From NCBI GenBank assembly GCA_902791025.1, contig CADATZ010000005.1, forward strand, positions 62,001 to 126,000: a stretch of DNA of 64,000 nt, read 5' to 3'. Position 1 is the first letter of the stretch. The number at the start of each line of letters is the position of its first letter. The DNA comes from an uncultured Chloroflexota bacterium. GTDB taxonomy: Bacteria; Chloroflexota; Anaerolineae; Anaerolineales; Anaerolineaceae. The notes beneath the pieces are model-generated. The model did no database searches and was not told where the DNA came from. It saw only the letters and a list, made by a program, of their open reading frames with translations. This document shows, in pieces, positions 1 to 7,308 of the stretch. Made by a program: the position numbers and the translations under genes.

Positions 1-1
1 T

Positions 2-961
2 TCTGACCTGAATAAAGCTCTTGTCTTGAAAAAGATGACCGGCAGTGTTCGATTCGGGAATATGAAATTATGCCGGTATGTCAATGAACTTGACAAAGAG
101 CAGTCGATCCAGTTTTCAGCAATTACCTGTATTCTCGATGATGATACCGTTTATGTGGCGTTTCGGGGAACGGATCACAGCTTTACAGGGTGGAAGGAGT
201 CTCTGGATCTCAGTTACACGAACGAGACCGAAGGTCAGCGGATGGCAATCGATTATCTCAGCGGCTTATCTGATCTGAAAGGATATCCGCTGCGGGTCGG
301 TGGTCATTCTAAAGGCGGAAATTATGCGGTTTATGGGGCTGCTTTTTGTTCGTCTGAAGTTCGGGACCGGCTCATTGCCGTTTATTCCAATGACGGTCCG
401 GGTTTTCACAACGATGTGATCATGTCAGAGGAATATCTCCGGATCCTTCCAAAGATTTTAGCGATAATTCCGGAGGCTTCTGTTATCGGTCGGCTGCTGT
501 TGAATGCCTCTGTCCCCATCATTGTGAAATCGACGGCTGTCGGTCTCATGCAGCATGATGCTTTTTCCTGGTGCGTTCTTCGCAATCGTTTTGAACGTAC
601 CGGCATTTCCGGTATGGGCGTATTTCTGGATAAGTCCATCAGCGATTGGACAGGACATATGGATGATGAAAAGAGAGAGTCTCTTATCGATTCTATTTTT
701 ACCCTGCTGGATCAAACCGGTAAGGAAAATTTCCGGGATTTGAAAGCGGAAAAGATGAAGACGCTGAGGACTCTATTGTCGGGAGTCAATGATTTGCCGA
801 ATGAAAAGCGTCAGGAGCTTTTCCAGATGATGCGGCAGTTGTTTGTGAGCGGCAGACAAACAGCGATTGCTGAGATGACACAATATCTTGAAAATATCAA
901 GGCTGAACGGGCATCGAAATCAAATGATATATCGGTTCGCTCTTCGGGCCGAAAGTTATAA
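2..961 (+). CDS. Lipase-like alpha/beta hydrolase (Mbeg1-like, DUF2974), 5' partial
   Basis: The frame is open to the left edge, so the start lies outside the window. The motif GGHSKGGNYAVYGAA is the nucleophile elbow (G-x-S-x-G, here HSKGG) of the Mbeg1-like/DUF2974 family. The upstream FRGTD segment is the usual beta-strand motif of lipase-like alpha/beta hydrolases, and the family is normally about 370-400 residues, so roughly 50-80 residues are missing. No signal peptide can be judged. The C-terminal third is charged and probably helical. Substrate unknown; this is a host gene just upstream of the tRNA used as phage integration site. Function is a family inference; the catalytic serine is seen. 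Confidence 0.8.
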   Translation, partial: SDLNKALVLKKMTGSVRFGNMKLCRYVNELDKEQSIQFSAITCILDDDTVYVAFRGTDHSFTGWKESLDLSYTNETEGQRMAIDYLSGLSDLKGYPLRVGGHSKGGNYAVYGAAFCSSEVRDRLIAVYSNDGPGFHNDVIMSEEYLRILPKILAIIPEASVIGRLLLNASVPIIVKSTAVGLMQHDAFSWCVLRNRFERTGISGMGVFLDKSISDWTGHMDDEKRESLIDSIFTLLDQTGKENFRDLKAEKMKTLRTLLSGVNDLPNEKRQELFQMMRQLFVSGRQTAIAEMTQYLENIKAERASKSNDISVRSSGRKL

Positions 962-1167
962 GCTGCGATTCACACGTTTGCCGGAGCACCGGGCCGGGTG
1001 CTGCTGCGGCAGCGCCCAAATGGGCGAAGCTCCTGCTTAGAACCAAATCGAGCGAAGCTCATACCTTACAGAGCAGGCGGCTTTTGAGTTGCCTCACAGC
1101 AATATTGACCAATGCGTGAATCGTGACAAGTTATCAATGAATTAATCACGAATTTTGAACGAGTTTA

Positions 1168-1196
1168 TTGACAAATCAATTTGAATGGAGTATTAT
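1168..1196 (+). promoter_or_regulatory. Promoter of the tRNA(CAU) gene
   Basis: TTGACA (1168-1173), a 17-bp spacer and TATTAT (1191-1196) lie about 15 bp upstream of the tRNA 5' end. This is a near-consensus housekeeping promoter. It lies outside the attachment core, so integration leaves tRNA expression under its own promoter. Confidence 0.8.
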
Positions 1197-1210
1197 ATAA
1201 CTCGTTGAAC

Positions 1211-1283
1211 GGCGGGGTAGCTCAGTGGCCAGAGCAGGGGACTCATAAGCCCTTTGTCGAGGGTTCGACTCCCTCCCCCGCCA
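1211..1283 (+). tRNA. tRNA with CAU anticodon (Met or Ile2), phage integration site
   Basis: A complete cloverleaf can be drawn: acceptor ggcgggg/ccccgcc, D stem gctc/gagc, anticodon loop ctcataa, T arm gaggg-ttcgact-ccctc, discriminator A, no encoded CCA. The CAU anticodon fits elongator Met or a lysidine-modified Ile2 tRNA; initiator is unlikely because the first acceptor pair is normal. The last base pair of the anticodon stem is A-G rather than a Watson-Crick pair. The 3' 53 bases of the gene lie inside the 56-bp attachment core, so the 3' half now present is formally the phage copy. Confidence 0.9.
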
Positions 1284-1286
1284 CTG
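1231..1286 (+). repeat. attL core (56-bp direct repeat)
   Basis: Identical over all 56 bases to 41896-41951. It covers the anticodon arm, T arm, acceptor 3' strand and three bases beyond the discriminator of the tRNA. Weaker similarity continues to base 1343. Confidence 0.95.
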
Positions 1287-1511
1287 TTAGGACGTTGGCA
1301 ATCTTATAATTACGAGCAAAGTATTCAGTTGTCAAGGTTCTAAATTGGTGTGAGGTGCGTTCGAAACAATTCACACCTGACGCCGATGCACATACTGTAC
1401 CAGTAAACAATTTTATTTATTTTTATATTAAATTGGTTTGCGTAGAATCGTCTGTGCTAATTTTTTCTTTTTGATTTCCGCTGCATTTATGCAGTATAAA
1501 GGATGGTTCTT

Positions 1512-1820
1512 ATGGGATTGTTCAGAAAGAGGCAAAGTAAAGAGTATGTGGAAGAATGGAATTTTACATGCAAATGCATGGAAGAACTGATGTCACTAAA
1601 GAACTCTTCGAATCCTGATGATCTGATCGGTCTGCAAATGACGAATCCTGAAGATTATTTTGTATGGAGAAAACAGAATCCCACACTGGAGCCAAGAGAT
1701 TTCTTCTATCGGCCAGGTGCTCCGGATATAAAAGCAATGCGTAAGTCTTATGAAGATCTTGCGTTGAAATTACATGAAGCGGCGGTATTGTCAGAAAGGA
1801 TAAAGAAATGGGACTCCTGA
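1512..1820 (+). CDS. Small hypothetical protein, prophage left-end cargo
   Basis: I do not recognise this 102-residue acidic/basic mixed protein. The start at 1512 is preferred to the ATG at 1503 because the AAAGGA box at 1498-1503 is well spaced only for 1512. It has no membrane segment or cysteine motif. The next gene overlaps its 3' end by 13 bases and begins with a similar MGLxR sequence, so the two are probably made together. It is the first gene inside attL and is transcribed opposite to the phage late operon, the usual place and orientation of lysogenic-conversion (moron) genes. Role unknown. Confidence 0.6.
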   Translation: MGLFRKRQSKEYVEEWNFTCKCMEELMSLKNSSNPDDLIGLQMTNPEDYFVWRKQNPTLEPRDFFYRPGAPDIKAMRKSYEDLALKLHEAAVLSERIKKWDS

Positions 1821-2068
1821 GATATTTATACTATAAAAACAAAGCGCATCATGAACATGAAAAAAGGTATCCGAATCTTACAGGGATCACTCCGGAAGAA
1901 ATGAATGCTGCTGTTCAGGATATCGCTATCTATCAACAAACACATAGTATTACTCAAGAAGAGTTTCCTAACATCATCAATTATATAAAATGGAAAAGAA
2001 AGCATCCGGGGAAAGATGTTAATAATACTTCTCTCGATGTTATCAAAAGACAAATAATAATGATGTGA
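1808..2068 (+). CDS. Small hypothetical protein, prophage left-end cargo
   Basis: An unrecognised 86-residue protein rich in His, Lys, Tyr and Ile. It overlaps the preceding gene by 13 bases, and the AGAAAGGATAAAG stretch ahead of the ATG supplies a ribosome binding site. The segment TPEEMNAAVQDIAIYQQ followed by SITQEEFPNIINYIK suggests a helical fold. It is part of the three-gene plus-strand cassette next to attL. No function can be assigned; it may act with its overlapping neighbour. Confidence 0.55.
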   Translation: MGLLRYLYYKNKAHHEHEKRYPNLTGITPEEMNAAVQDIAIYQQTHSITQEEFPNIINYIKWKRKHPGKDVNNTSLDVIKRQIIMM

Positions 2069-2080
2069 AAGGAATCCAAA

Positions 2081-2383
2081 ATGAAAAAGAATATCTGTGT
2101 TGTTATCGTCCTGATTCTTCTGGCGATTATCGTTTCCAATGTTCTGGCAGATAGTAATTGGAGCTGGTCCTATACAAAGCCAACACCGACGCCAACATGG
2201 AAGTCTAATAAAGTGACATGGAAGTGTGTTGATGCCACTTCCTATGATGGGAATGCTTACAATGATAACAAGTGCACCAGCAGCACCGGGCAGGTCAGGT
2301 ATGTTTCTGATTCCGAAGCAAGACGTCTGGATCCTTCTTATCGTCCAGGTCAATCAGGTGCTTGGTATTACAACAATAAATAG
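2081..2383 (+). CDS. Predicted secreted protein, possible lysogenic-conversion factor
   Basis: The N-terminus is a classical signal peptide: KK, then about 15 hydrophobic residues, then VLA-DS as a likely cleavage site near residue 24. The mature part is about 76 residues, with a Thr-Pro stretch (KPTPTPTW), two cysteines (in WKCVDAT and NKCTSS) that could form a disulfide, and many aromatic residues. It lies 12 bases after the preceding gene, so it is probably in the same transcript. I do not recognise the family. A secreted product from a prophage end cassette is consistent with a change to the host surface or a secreted factor, but this is inference. Confidence 0.6.
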   Translation: MKKNICVVIVLILLAIIVSNVLADSNWSWSYTKPTPTPTWKSNKVTWKCVDATSYDGNAYNDNKCTSSTGQVRYVSDSEARRLDPSYRPGQSGAWYYNNK

Positions 2384-2408
2384 AGCCTGTATACAACGCC
2401 TACAGGCT
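2384..2408 (+). terminator. Possible stem-loop ending the cargo cassette
   Basis: The arms agcctgta (2384-2391) and tacaggct (2401-2408) are perfect inverted repeats right after the stop of the secreted protein gene. There is no clear T tract, so termination is uncertain. Confidence 0.4.
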
Positions 2409-2511
2409 TGGCGGCCGCACTGATATCAGGCTGCGGACTTTGAGCATGCTCTTCGTCCCGGACGTAAATGGCGTGAAGCCAGGAGGACTCTTGTCATACT
2501 CCGGGACGATG

Positions 2512-2583
2512 CCCCCCGGGTTGGATTCGAACCAACGCAACGGCGGTTAACAGCCGCCCGCTCTCCCACTGAGCTACCGGGGA
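2512..2583 (-). tRNA. tRNA-Asn (GUU) inside the prophage
   Basis: The minus strand folds into a full cloverleaf: acceptor tccccgg/ccggggg, T arm gttgg-ttcgaat-ccaac, anticodon loop with GTT, discriminator G, no encoded CCA. It begins 28 bases after the last late-operon gene in the same direction, so it may be made from the late transcript. It lies well inside the attachment sites and is therefore phage cargo. A phage tRNA could offset codon-use differences or replace a tRNA lost during infection; which one is not shown. Confidence 0.9.
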
Positions 2584-2610
2584 TTGGTATCAAATATGGA
2601 GCAACCCTTA

Positions 2611-2916
2611 TTATAATTCCCCATCGTTCGAATCCGGTATCGTTTCGACATTTTCGGAAACTGCCGGGATGATTTGATCCACATCCACCCAGCGCACACC
2701 CAGTTCGGATGTGGAGTCTGTTACCAATACTTGGCCGTCAGATCCAGCCTCAAGTCGGACGGGATCTCCGGGACCGCGGAAGACGATGATATCTCCTTTG
2801 GCCAAGCCGATCATGCGGCTGATCTTCCCGGAAGTATCCGGGTCAATCCGGACCTGAAAAATTTTTTTAACCGGCTCGGCAATGGCATTGACACTTTCAC
2901 GTATGATGAGTTTCAT
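2611..2916 (-). CDS. Phage fibre-associated protein, last gene of late operon
   Basis: A 101-residue protein. The segment GSDGQVLVTDSTSELGVRW resembles the short beta-repeat linkers (GxxGQVL...W) found in phage tail fibres. The rest is unrecognised. Its ATG overlaps the stop of the XkdX gene by one base (TAATG), so translation is probably coupled. Most likely a minor fibre or baseplate accessory protein; confidence is moderate for the structural role and low for anything more exact. Confidence 0.6.
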   Translation of the reverse strand: MKLIIRESVNAIAEPVKKIFQVRIDPDTSGKISRMIGLAKGDIIVFRGPGDPVRLEAGSDGQVLVTDSTSELGVRWVDVDQIIPAVSENVETIPDSNDGEL

Positions 2917-3050
2917 TATTCACCCAGAATCTCTGCACATTCCTCAGCGGTGATCCACTTGCAGGTCACCGCGCGCCGAACTCTGGCTGCAGTCCATAAG
3001 TGCCGGTCGTAATAGGATTTCACCACTTCAAACTTTTCGCTGTGTTCCAT
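2916..3050 (-). CDS. XkdX family phage protein
   Basis: A 44-residue protein in a gap between larger genes. It begins MEHSEKFEVVKSYYDRHLWT and contains a WITAEECAEILGE ending, matching the XkdX pattern: F-x2-V-K-x-Y-Y-D-x2-L-W near the start and an ITxEExxEIxGE C-terminus. XkdX is a very small protein found near fibre genes of many Gram-positive phages; its role is unknown. Both ends show one-base TAATG overlaps with neighbouring genes, supporting the call despite the small size. Confidence 0.8.
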   Translation of the reverse strand: MEHSEKFEVVKSYYDRHLWTAARVRRAVTCKWITAEECAEILGE

Positions 3051-3355
3051 TATTCCTCCTCAGTAATCATAAGCAAATAATCAATGTCTGCCCGCGCCTG
3101 TTCTGACTCTGCCGTCAGAGCCTCATTCTCCATCGTCAGGAAATCAATATCAGCGCGAAGGTGGTCCTCCATCGTCGGGATCACCTCCGGGCTTGACCAC
3201 TCCCCGCCATCGATGGAGATATGCTCCCACTCCCGCCCGTAAATATTTCGGATGGTGACAATCTCCGTCAGCTCCTCATCATACAGAGCGACATAATCCA
3301 TTCCACGGATGGCAATCGCCCCGGTGTAAGTGTTATCGTACCAATGTAAAATCAT
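3050..3355 (-). CDS. Small acidic coiled-coil protein in fibre cluster
   Basis: This 101-residue protein starts with a beta-rich half (YDNTYTGAIAIRGMDYVALYDEE) and ends in an acidic heptad-like helix with two similar units (RADIDFLTMENEALTAE and RADIDYLLMITEEE). It is coupled to both neighbours through TAATG overlaps. Position between fibre genes and XkdX suggests a fibre chaperone or trimerisation/assembly factor, but no family is recognised. Confidence 0.6.
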   Translation of the reverse strand: MILHWYDNTYTGAIAIRGMDYVALYDEELTEIVTIRNIYGREWEHISIDGGEWSSPEVIPTMEDHLRADIDFLTMENEALTAESEQARADIDYLLMITEEE

Positions 3356-4305
3356 TAGATACCTCCTCCCAATGCGCGGATATTATCCGACAATTCCAAA
3401 TGCTGAGACGCATTGAGCACGACTTTGTATATAACCAGCGCGGTTATGTAACAAGAATGATATACAGAACTATTATTCAATTGCCCAAATACTTTTCCAT
3501 AGCCACTCGATGGTGTAGCGACTTCTGAATTTGCCAATGAAAGAGATTCGCCGTTTCGATACATAGATGGAGTAGTTTCCCAATTTCCAGCAAGAACTCC
3601 ATTTTCAGCAAGTGATCCAGCTATATAATATGACGTATTTGAAAATGCACTCATAGTAGGCCTTTTAGTAGTGTTGTTTACCCATGATTTTATATTCAAC
3701 TGCCGATTTCTATTCGGAATAATTCCTGCACAATAAGCATGGGTTGTCGATACAGCATTTGCTTCAGTATATCCAAATGCAGCGGATAGCATATTTGTGT
3801 ACTGACCTGCCAGCGAAGCATTTGTCAGACCTGCATTTGATGTTGCCGGAATGAAAAAGCCTTTGGTAACTGACCATGTTTCCGTACCAAGAACTTTGCT
3901 CAACGGATACTCTGCCCCATCATTGACATTGAGCAGTGCCTCTGCCTCATCAAGACGTCCAACGAATTGATAGGCGGCAATCACGTCACTTTCTAAGATT
4001 CCATCCGGAAGATACCATTTATCAAAAGGCAAGTGCCGCAGGCTGTACCACCCGGCGTCACCATCAGCATCGGAACGTTTCGCCAAAACCTGACCGGTCG
4101 TCCCCCCATCAGGCACCCCGGAACCACCGCCGCCGGAAGGTTCTGCCCACGCCCCGTTCTTCCGCAGATATTCCTTCCCATCCGACGGAGCGTCACTCAA
4201 TTTCCCGGCAGCGGTTGTCTGCGCAGCACTGGCTGCATCCCGTGCGGTAGGGTCTTTGACATTATAGGTCTCTCCATTGACCGTAATCTTACTTGCATCC
4301 GTCAT
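3355..4305 (-). CDS. Tail fibre / receptor-binding protein candidate
   Basis: A 316-residue protein. Residues 1-30 hold a short N-terminal module (ITVNGETYNVKDPTARDAA) that recurs in phage fibre proteins. Residues about 38-57 carry DAPSDGKEYLRKNGAWAE, a shaft linker also seen in the fibre gene at 6002-6844. Then comes a Gly-rich hinge, GQVLAKRSDADGDAGWY, and a C-terminal domain of about 200 residues rich in Asn/Ser/Tyr that looks like a jelly-roll/LamG-type head. Its downstream position in the fibre array makes it a likely host-recognition component. Confidence 0.65.
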   Translation of the reverse strand: MTDASKITVNGETYNVKDPTARDAASAAQTTAAGKLSDAPSDGKEYLRKNGAWAEPSGGGGSGVPDGGTTGQVLAKRSDADGDAGWYSLRHLPFDKWYLPDGILESDVIAAYQFVGRLDEAEALLNVNDGAEYPLSKVLGTETWSVTKGFFIPATSNAGLTNASLAGQYTNMLSAAFGYTEANAVSTTHAYCAGIIPNRNRQLNIKSWVNNTTKRPTMSAFSNTSYYIAGSLAENGVLAGNWETTPSMYRNGESLSLANSEVATPSSGYGKVFGQLNNSSVYHSCYITALVIYKVVLNASQHLELSDNIRALGGGI

Positions 4306-4313
4306 CTATCCTC

Positions 4314-5225
4314 CTAATTAAAAATCAAAGTTTCATTTGAATAAGTTACATTCCAATACTGCCTCACCGCGGTCCCGTCATGGAAGTAAATGGGATGTTC
4401 ATCATACAGCGACATTTGATAGGCACTGCTGGCCCTGCCGAGATGCATGTAGTAGTATCCATCCTTTGAAGACGGCAAAGCCTGTGTTAGCGGAGACGCT
4501 GAGGCAATGCGGAACTTCCCGCTGGACTGCTTCGAACATTTCAGATACAGATCCTTTTGAGCTGTCAAAGATTCAGTGCCGCAATTGAAGGTATACCTCA
4601 GGTCAATACTGCTGCGTGCAAAGTACAAAGCTCCCGCTCCGATCGCAGCGTTGGCCGCGACATTGGTAGTGGAGTCGTAATAGTAGATCTTCCCGAAAGG
4701 CAGAAAGTCCACGGTCGTCAGCATCGTCTTTGTCGTATCAACAACGTTGTTATCATTGTTCAGCGGAGTCAGCTCATCCCGCGAAACGTGAAACAAAAGC
4801 TGATACCGATATACCGCGGAATCCGCAATGAAGTTGCCGCCGCCTAAAGATTGATTCGCAAGGTTGTACTGATTGTTGTACCAATAATGCTCCACCCATC
4901 CGGCACCGTCATAGGTGAAAGCCAGAACCGCTCCGGCAACCCAGCCGTTTGATGCATCCGTGGTTCCCGGCCGGGTTGTACCGTATCGATAAATCGGTTT
5001 CGCACCTGTCCCATTGACGTTCAGCGTCGGGTTTGCTGCGTTGTTCCGCTCCTTAAATTTGACAAAGATCGTGGCTCCTTCAACCAGGACAAAGCCGGTC
5101 ATGTCCACCACCTTGGCAGCAGTGGCAGCGGCTGTCTCGCAATAGCCATAGGCAGTTGAACCTATAGCATGAGCGATATTCCCCTTTTTTATTTTTCCAA
5201 AGTACCCCGCAACTTTTGTCGCCAT
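4314..5225 (-). CDS. Tail fibre-like structural protein
   Basis: A 303-residue protein with FGKIKKGNIAHAIGSTAYGYCETAAATAAKVVDM at the start (given here only as its features: FGKIKKG, STAYGYC, AATAAKVV). This is followed by a beta-rich repeat with NPTLNVNGTGAKPIYRYG, a pattern common in fibre and short-tail-fibre proteins of phages of anaerobic Firmicutes. The C-terminal half is rich in Tyr and Ser. It lies 8 bases upstream of the next fibre gene. Probable virion surface protein; receptor unknown. Confidence 0.65.
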   Translation of the reverse strand: MATKVAGYFGKIKKGNIAHAIGSTAYGYCETAAATAAKVVDMTGFVLVEGATIFVKFKERNNAANPTLNVNGTGAKPIYRYGTTRPGTTDASNGWVAGAVLAFTYDGAGWVEHYWYNNQYNLANQSLGGGNFIADSAVYRYQLLFHVSRDELTPLNNDNNVVDTTKTMLTTVDFLPFGKIYYYDSTTNVAANAAIGAGALYFARSSIDLRYTFNCGTESLTAQKDLYLKCSKQSSGKFRIASASPLTQALPSSKDGYYYMHLGRASSAYQMSLYDEHPIYFHDGTAVRQYWNVTYSNETLIFN

Positions 5226-5236
5226 AGATCACCTCA

Positions 5237-5989
5237 TCAGGCTTCACTGATTCCAGTCACGACACTCTTTTGGGTCACGCTGATATTCGGAATATTTCGT
5301 GCGGTATACTTCAAGTCAGGCACAGCCCCATCATTGATGATCAGCACACCATTCTCCACTACAAATGTTGGCATGGAGCCCGCATCCCAGCTGGTGATGT
5401 CGTCCGCTGCAATCGCAGTGCCGGCAGATGCGCTGCCAATATTTTCCTTCGTCGCCTCATACTGCGTATCCGTAAACTTCGCCCAGGCGGGGACATCGGC
5501 GCCAATGGTAAAACCGCTGTCCTTGATGACCTTGCCGGAAGTGCCGTTGAAAGTAGCTACCCGGTTCGCAGTCGAACTGGACGGACCAGTTACAGCTCCA
5601 TCAATATTCGACTGGATCACCGTCCAATCAGCGTTCGCGGCAACCGTACCATCCTTCACACAGACGATCATATCTCCGATCTCACACACGACCCCGGCAT
5701 AGGTTCCGGCGGTGATGACCTTATAAGTCCAGCCATGAGTATGAGTATCCGGCAAAGCTGTCACCGTAGCCCCGGAAGCACCGATCGTTCCTTTGTAAAC
5801 CATCGCTTCAGCGACTCGCATCAATGCCTGTACAAATGCGGTGGTTGCGATCCTGGTGGAATCGTCATCGGCTGACGGTGTCGGTGCAGTAGGAGTTCCG
5901 CTGAAGGCCGGACTGGCCAGCGGTGCCTTACTCGCATCCCGAAGATCATAGGTAATCGACCCTTTTTTGATTTGACTGATTTCTGCCAT
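5237..5989 (-). CDS. Tail fibre-like protein with phage shaft repeat
   Basis: A 250-residue protein. It opens with KKGSITYDLRDASKAPLASP and continues with FSGTPTAPTPSADDDSTR-IATTAFV, the well-known fibre repeat (LASPxFxGxPTAPTxxxxxxxxxIATTxFV). The middle carries a carbohydrate-module-like stretch (YKVITAGTYAGVVCEIGDMIVC), and the C-terminus resembles the attachment segment of the neighbouring fibres. Clear virion fibre, though which appendage is not known. Confidence 0.75.
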   Translation of the reverse strand: MAEISQIKKGSITYDLRDASKAPLASPAFSGTPTAPTPSADDDSTRIATTAFVQALMRVAEAMVYKGTIGASGATVTALPDTHTHGWTYKVITAGTYAGVVCEIGDMIVCVKDGTVAANADWTVIQSNIDGAVTGPSSSTANRVATFNGTSGKVIKDSGFTIGADVPAWAKFTDTQYEATKENIGSASAGTAIAADDITSWDAGSMPTFVVENGVLIINDGAVPDLKYTARNIPNISVTQKSVVTGISEA

Positions 5990-6001
5990 AATACTTTCTC
6001 C

Positions 6002-6844
6002 TTAATCCAAACTAACAAAAGTTTCAGGCAGATGCAAGACTCCATCGCTCACCTCCGCATCCACTTTATAATTACCGAGTGAGATCCACCCGGCGTCTCT
6101 CCTCAAATAAGCCTCCCCGTTCTCAGGAGCTTCCGGCACTTCCGAATTGGTGACTGTGAATTCTACCGGCTCCATTGCAGGATCTGTGAAGTTGATCTGG
6201 TAGTAATCTGTATTTTCCACAGTCGCTGTCTTTTCAATTGACCGGATCCCGTTACCCATCGGAATACTGAATTTCAGGATCAGGTCTTTCTTCGTTCCGA
6301 CATTCTCGACTGTCGCCTCTGATCCTGCCGGAAGCGTTGCTGTGGTTCCAACAGCAACAGACGTTTCCTTCATCACGGAGACATACCCCGTGCCGTTCCA
6401 CTTATAAACGACATTGCTTTCCGTGCAATAGTAAAGTCTGCTCCGCTCTCCTGCAAGCGGCAGGTCCATCTCATTTGGAACTGCCACCATGTACATCAGC
6501 GTACCGGAAGGCTCCAGCCTGGTCACGGTAGGATTCACAATGACCGCCCCATTCAGCACCAGTTCCCGGTACCCGGTCTCATACTCTACAATTACATCAT
6601 AGACGCCCTTTGCAAAGCTGATCTTTTCAGTCTGCTCAAACGTCAGCATCAGCGTGATCAGTCCGCTGGTTCCGTAGTGCAGCCCGATGAAAGGAATGCT
6701 GTCTGCTGATTCGGAATACTCCGCCAGCCTTGCATCGATCACAGCGCCAACCAGGTTCACCGGCTTCCCTTCGTCATCCTTCAACACAAAGTTAAAAACG
6801 AAATCTGCACCGATATCTATTTCTATGTCATACGCACTTTTCAT
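6002..6844 (-). CDS. Baseplate/fibre protein with BppU-like N-terminal domain
   Basis: A 280-residue protein. Residues 1-115 (IDIGADFVFNFVLKDDEGKP...) look like the immunoglobulin-like adaptor domain used to attach fibres to phage particles (BppU-like N-terminus). A middle region has VAVGTTATLPAGSEATVEN, and near residues 237-257 comes APENGEAYLRRDAGWISLG, the same shaft linker as in the fibre gene at 3355-4305. The gene overlaps the next upstream gene by 4 bases. Likely adaptor joining the virion to fibres. Confidence 0.65.
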   Translation of the reverse strand: MKSAYDIEIDIGADFVFNFVLKDDEGKPVNLVGAVIDARLAEYSESADSIPFIGLHYGTSGLITLMLTFEQTEKISFAKGVYDVIVEYETGYRELVLNGAVIVNPTVTRLEPSGTLMYMVAVPNEMDLPLAGERSRLYYCTESNVVYKWNGTGYVSVMKETSVAVGTTATLPAGSEATVENVGTKKDLILKFSIPMGNGIRSIEKTATVENTDYYQINFTDPAMEPVEFTVTNSEVPEAPENGEAYLRRDAGWISLGNYKVDAEVSDGVLHLPETFVSLD

Positions 6845-7308
6845 CGTGTCACCTCACGGATGATCCTCGCCTGTCCCATCAGGATCTTCGTCCTCGTACC
6901 ATCTTCATCGATCAGGAATACATCATAAACGCCTCGGCTGTAAGGGATCAGTTTCGTTTCCGCATGCGGCATTTTCAAAAAGAAACCGTCTCCCGTCATT
7001 CCAACCGTGAACTCAAAGTAGTCAGCAGCCTCCGCAAATTGCCTCAGGTGGGATTCGATCTTCCATTTCCCTGTCGTGTAGATCCGTTCTTCTTCCTCAA
7101 CAACTCCCCAGCCATCAGAGCAAACCAGCGTCTCCGCTTCTTCATCCATCACGGAACCATCCACGATATACAGGTTCTCGTTCTGGATCATCACACCGTA
7201 GTCTGCAATTTCAGATTCGTCATCCGCCTCAAACTGGATCGTCAGTTTGTAATCCGCTCCCTGTTTTATCGTAATGTCAAACCTCGGTACATGCTCCCCT
7301 TGGATCAT
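6841..7308 (-). CDS. Adaptor-like structural protein
   Basis: A 155-residue protein with the same layout as the first half of its downstream neighbour: DITIKQGADYKLTIQFEADD at the start and YSRGVYDVFLIDEDGTRTKILMG near the end, compared with KGVYDVIVEYETG there. This indicates a duplicated Ig-like adaptor domain. It overlaps the preceding gene by 4 bases. Probably a virion adaptor or fibre-collar component; name not known. Confidence 0.6.
   Translation of the reverse strand: MIQGEHVPRFDITIKQGADYKLTIQFEADDESEIADYGVMIQNENLYIVDGSVMDEEAETLVCSDGWGVVEEEERIYTTGKWKIESHLRQFAEAADYFEFTVGMTGDGFFLKMPHAETKLIPYSRGVYDVFLIDEDGTRTKILMGQARIIREVTR

Noticed and set aside
3355..5989. Diversity-generating retroelement acting on fibre genes
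   Set aside because: No reverse transcriptase or template repeat is present in the window.
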